DNA from: Marinilabilia rubra
GTDB lineage: Bacteria; Bacteroidota; Bacteroidia; Bacteroidales; Marinilabiliaceae
Direction: 5' to 3'
DNA length: 64,000 bases
Assembly: GCF_003121985.1 (NCBI RefSeq)
Contig: NZ_QEWP01000020.1
Coordinates: 1 to 64,000, forward strand
Below, piece after piece: positions 62,515-64,000 of this stretch. The notes beneath the pieces were generated by a model. The model had not been told where the DNA came from, searched no databases, and worked only from the letters and a program-made list of their open reading frames with translations. Position 1 is the stretch's first letter. The number at the start of each line of letters is the position of its first letter. The translations under genes and the position numbers were made by a program.

Positions 62515-63534
62515 ATGTACAGGATACTTTTATATACATCAGTTTTGTTGTTCATGCTTCATTTTCGGGTTGTGGGGCAGCAACCTGATGAGCACTATCT
62601 TGAGGTAGTGGATCTGGAAGGAGAATGGAAACTGATGATTGGGGATGATAAAACCTGGGCTGCTCCGGGGTTTAATGACAGTCGCTGGGAACGGGTAGAA
62701 GTGCCCGCTACATGGGAAAGCCAGGGATTTTATGGCTATGATGGATTTGCCTGGTACCGTAAACAGTTTAGGATTGGTTCCTCATTTCGTGATGCCTCGC
62801 TGATGTTGTTTCTCGGCTATGTAGACGATGTGGATGCCGCCTATTTAAATGGCGTGGAGATTGGTCATAAAGGGTCTTTTCCCCCAAACTACTGGACCGC
62901 CTACAATTCAGAAAGACGATATAAAATTCCTAATGAATATCTGAATTTTGGAGGCGTTAACACCCTTGCTGTTCGCATTTATGATGCCCAATTGGATGGT
63001 GGAATAATTGGCGGAGAAATTGGAGTTTATCAGCGCAATCGTGATTTACCTTTTGATATTGATCTCGATGGCTACTGGAAGTTTGCAAAAGGTGATGACA
63101 TGGACCGTAAGAATCCGGGATATAACGATTCTGACTGGGATGAGATTTCTGTACCAGGCATCTGGGAAGATCAAGTGGCCGGAAATTACGACGGATTTGG
63201 CTGGTATCGAAAGCAGTTTAATGTGCCTGCGTCCATGGCGGGGAAACGTTATGTGCTGATGATGGGGAAAATAGATGATGTGGATGAGGTGTATATCAAT
63301 GGCAAAATGGTTGGAAAAACCGGAGAAATTCATGACAATCCGTTTCGGATTCGTTTCAATGGAGAGTACGCTCAACAGCGGTATTATTATTTGGAAGAGA
63401 GTGACCTGATTCCCGGAGCTGTTAATACTATTTCAGTAAGAGTATATGACGGTGGAGGTGAAGGAGGAATTTACGAAGGCCCGGTAGGTCTGGTAGAACT
63501 AAGACGATTTGTTACTTACTGGCGAAAACATTAA
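62515..63534 (+). CDS. Secreted protein of two GH2-like jelly-roll domains, paralogue 2
   Basis: The 339-residue protein is a paralogue of the protein encoded at 61182. It has a signal peptide (about 1-21) and two tandem jelly-roll domains (about 28-180 and 182-335). Each has GEWKLMIGDD or GYWKFAKGDD, a WESQGFYGYDGFAWYRKQF or equivalent block, a VDDVDAAYLNG or IDDVDEVYING strand and a final EGGIYEGPVG or GGIIGGEIG. No catalytic domain or T9SS tail is present. It could share the upstream operator through readthrough or have its own promoter. Confidence 0.82.
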   Translation: MYRILLYTSVLLFMLHFRVVGQQPDEHYLEVVDLEGEWKLMIGDDKTWAAPGFNDSRWERVEVPATWESQGFYGYDGFAWYRKQFRIGSSFRDASLMLFLGYVDDVDAAYLNGVEIGHKGSFPPNYWTAYNSERRYKIPNEYLNFGGVNTLAVRIYDAQLDGGIIGGEIGVYQRNRDLPFDIDLDGYWKFAKGDDMDRKNPGYNDSDWDEISVPGIWEDQVAGNYDGFGWYRKQFNVPASMAGKRYVLMMGKIDDVDEVYINGKMVGKTGEIHDNPFRIRFNGEYAQQRYYYLEESDLIPGAVNTISVRVYDGGGEGGIYEGPVGLVELRRFVTYWRKH

Positions 63535-63571
63535 TGATGCTTGATTAAATGTCTGAAAAACGACATGACTT

Positions 63572-63712
63572 AAAGAGGCTGTCTTAAAAGTATAATACTC
63601 CAAAAGGCGTGTTATGTTGATCGTAGTCGAAACATCTGTTTATTAAAGGAAAAGAATCTTCGACAAGCTCAGAATGACATCAAAATTGGACTTTTGAGAC
63701 AGCCTCTTTTTG
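63572..63712. repeat. Inverted-repeat element with terminator-like ends
   Basis: AAAGAGGCTGTCTTAAAAGT at the left and ACTTTTGAGACAGCCTCTTT at the right form long inverted ends around about 100 bp that include TTCGACAAGCTCAGAATGAC. It is 141 bp, non-coding and MITE-like, and could end transcription from both sides. Confidence 0.7.
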
Positions 63713-63849
63713 TTTGACCTGGCCACAAATAACCGGATTACTTGCACTCACCATGTTGTGTTTCTTGTTCTCGTATCTTTCTTTTATGCGAAGGGAAATC
63801 AGATCGAGGGGGTAAGGTTTTTTGAATAAGAATCCTACAGATTGCGTTT

Positions 63850-63917
63850 AATAGAACGCAGATGACGCAGATAAAATCCGCTTTAATCCTTCAAATCTGC
63901 GTCTTCCGCGTTCTATT
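63850..63917. repeat. Palindromic hairpin element
   Basis: AATAGAACGCAGATGACGCAGAT pairs imperfectly with ATCTGCGTCTTCCGCGTTCTATT across a short AT-rich loop. The T-run on the right makes it look like a terminator for plus-strand transcripts, and the structure also lies just beyond the stop of the minus-strand gene at the window edge. Confidence 0.65.
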
Positions 63918-63929
63918 TTTAAGATTCAT

Positions 63930-64000
63930 TTATTGTCCAAATTCAACCCTGATTGAAGCACTAATATTTCGCCCCTGGTTGTAATATCCAAGGCCCTTGA
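63930..64000 (-). CDS. C-terminus of a TonB-dependent receptor-like outer-membrane protein (partial)
   Basis: The last 22 codons of a minus-strand gene are visible, ending in GYYNQGRNISASIRVEFGQ and a TAA at 63930-63932. The pattern of a QGR turn followed by an alternating hydrophobic final strand is typical of the end of TonB-dependent receptors in Bacteroidota. Most of the gene lies outside the window, so the assignment rests on a short tail. Confidence 0.55.
   Translation of the reverse strand, partial: KGLGYYNQGRNISASIRVEFGQ

Overview
The window looks like a chromosomal segment of a member of the Bacteroidota, probably a free-living or marine lineage. The evidence is the AT-rich intergenic DNA, weak or absent Shine-Dalgarno sites, promoter -7 elements of the TAnnTTTG type, two proteins with type IX secretion C-terminal domains, a DUF3244 protein, a TPR-membrane-HTH regulator, a DUF4199 protein and the C-terminus of a TonB-dependent receptor. 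I cannot name the genus from sequence alone.

Positions 1-36528 are dominated by a cell-surface polysaccharide locus. A front module (461-7143) has an acyl carrier protein, an AsnB-type amidotransferase, an NAD-synthetase-like ATP pyrophosphatase, an AMP-forming acyl ligase and a sugar-phosphate transferase. Two housekeeping genes follow, comEC and trkA. The main cluster (11974-28949) encodes a Wzx flippase, a sulfatase-fold protein, an orphan protein, an APH-like kinase, four GT4-type glycosyltransferases, a Wzy-like polymerase, a PaaK/CapK-like ligase, a GT2, a PglC-like phosphosugar transferase, a DegT aminotransferase and an MBOAT/SGNH O-acylation pair. It is closed by a FlaA1/CapD-type sugar dehydratase, a T9SS-secreted beta-helix protein and, on the minus strand, Wzc-like and Wza-like export proteins. 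Together they could make a lipid-linked oligosaccharide, flip it, polymerise it, decorate it and export it.

Positions 37888-45043 hold tsaC, an unknown lipoprotein and then a rearranged stable-RNA cluster on the minus strand. This has the small SRP RNA, two tRNA-Thr(TGT), two intact tRNA-Tyr(GTA) and three tRNA-Gly(TCC), interleaved with at least five tRNA-Tyr remnants in which a small palindrome takes the place of the anticodon arm. A DUF4199 protein, a GT2 and a methyltransferase follow.

Positions 45165-53613 are mostly core or regulatory genes: a Nudix hydrolase, miaA, a pRiA4b ORF-3-like protein, an Omp85-family barrel, a TPR/HTH membrane regulator, a DUF3244 protein, and an Rrf2 regulator next to cysK. 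A 1350-residue T9SS protein (53674-57726, minus) follows.

Positions 58081-63534 look like one signalling unit: a small secreted protein, a histidine kinase, an OmpR-type response regulator and two paralogous secreted proteins, each made of two GH2-like jelly-roll domains. Two promoters in this unit share an array of four TGACA-like repeats with identical 10-10-11 spacing, each placed 25 bp from a -7-like element. This is the best candidate here for a previously undescribed regulatory circuit.

The intergenic DNA carries several families of short inverted-repeat elements (called A, B and C here). One copy of family A is interrupted by a roughly 270-bp insert flanked by an 8-bp direct repeat.
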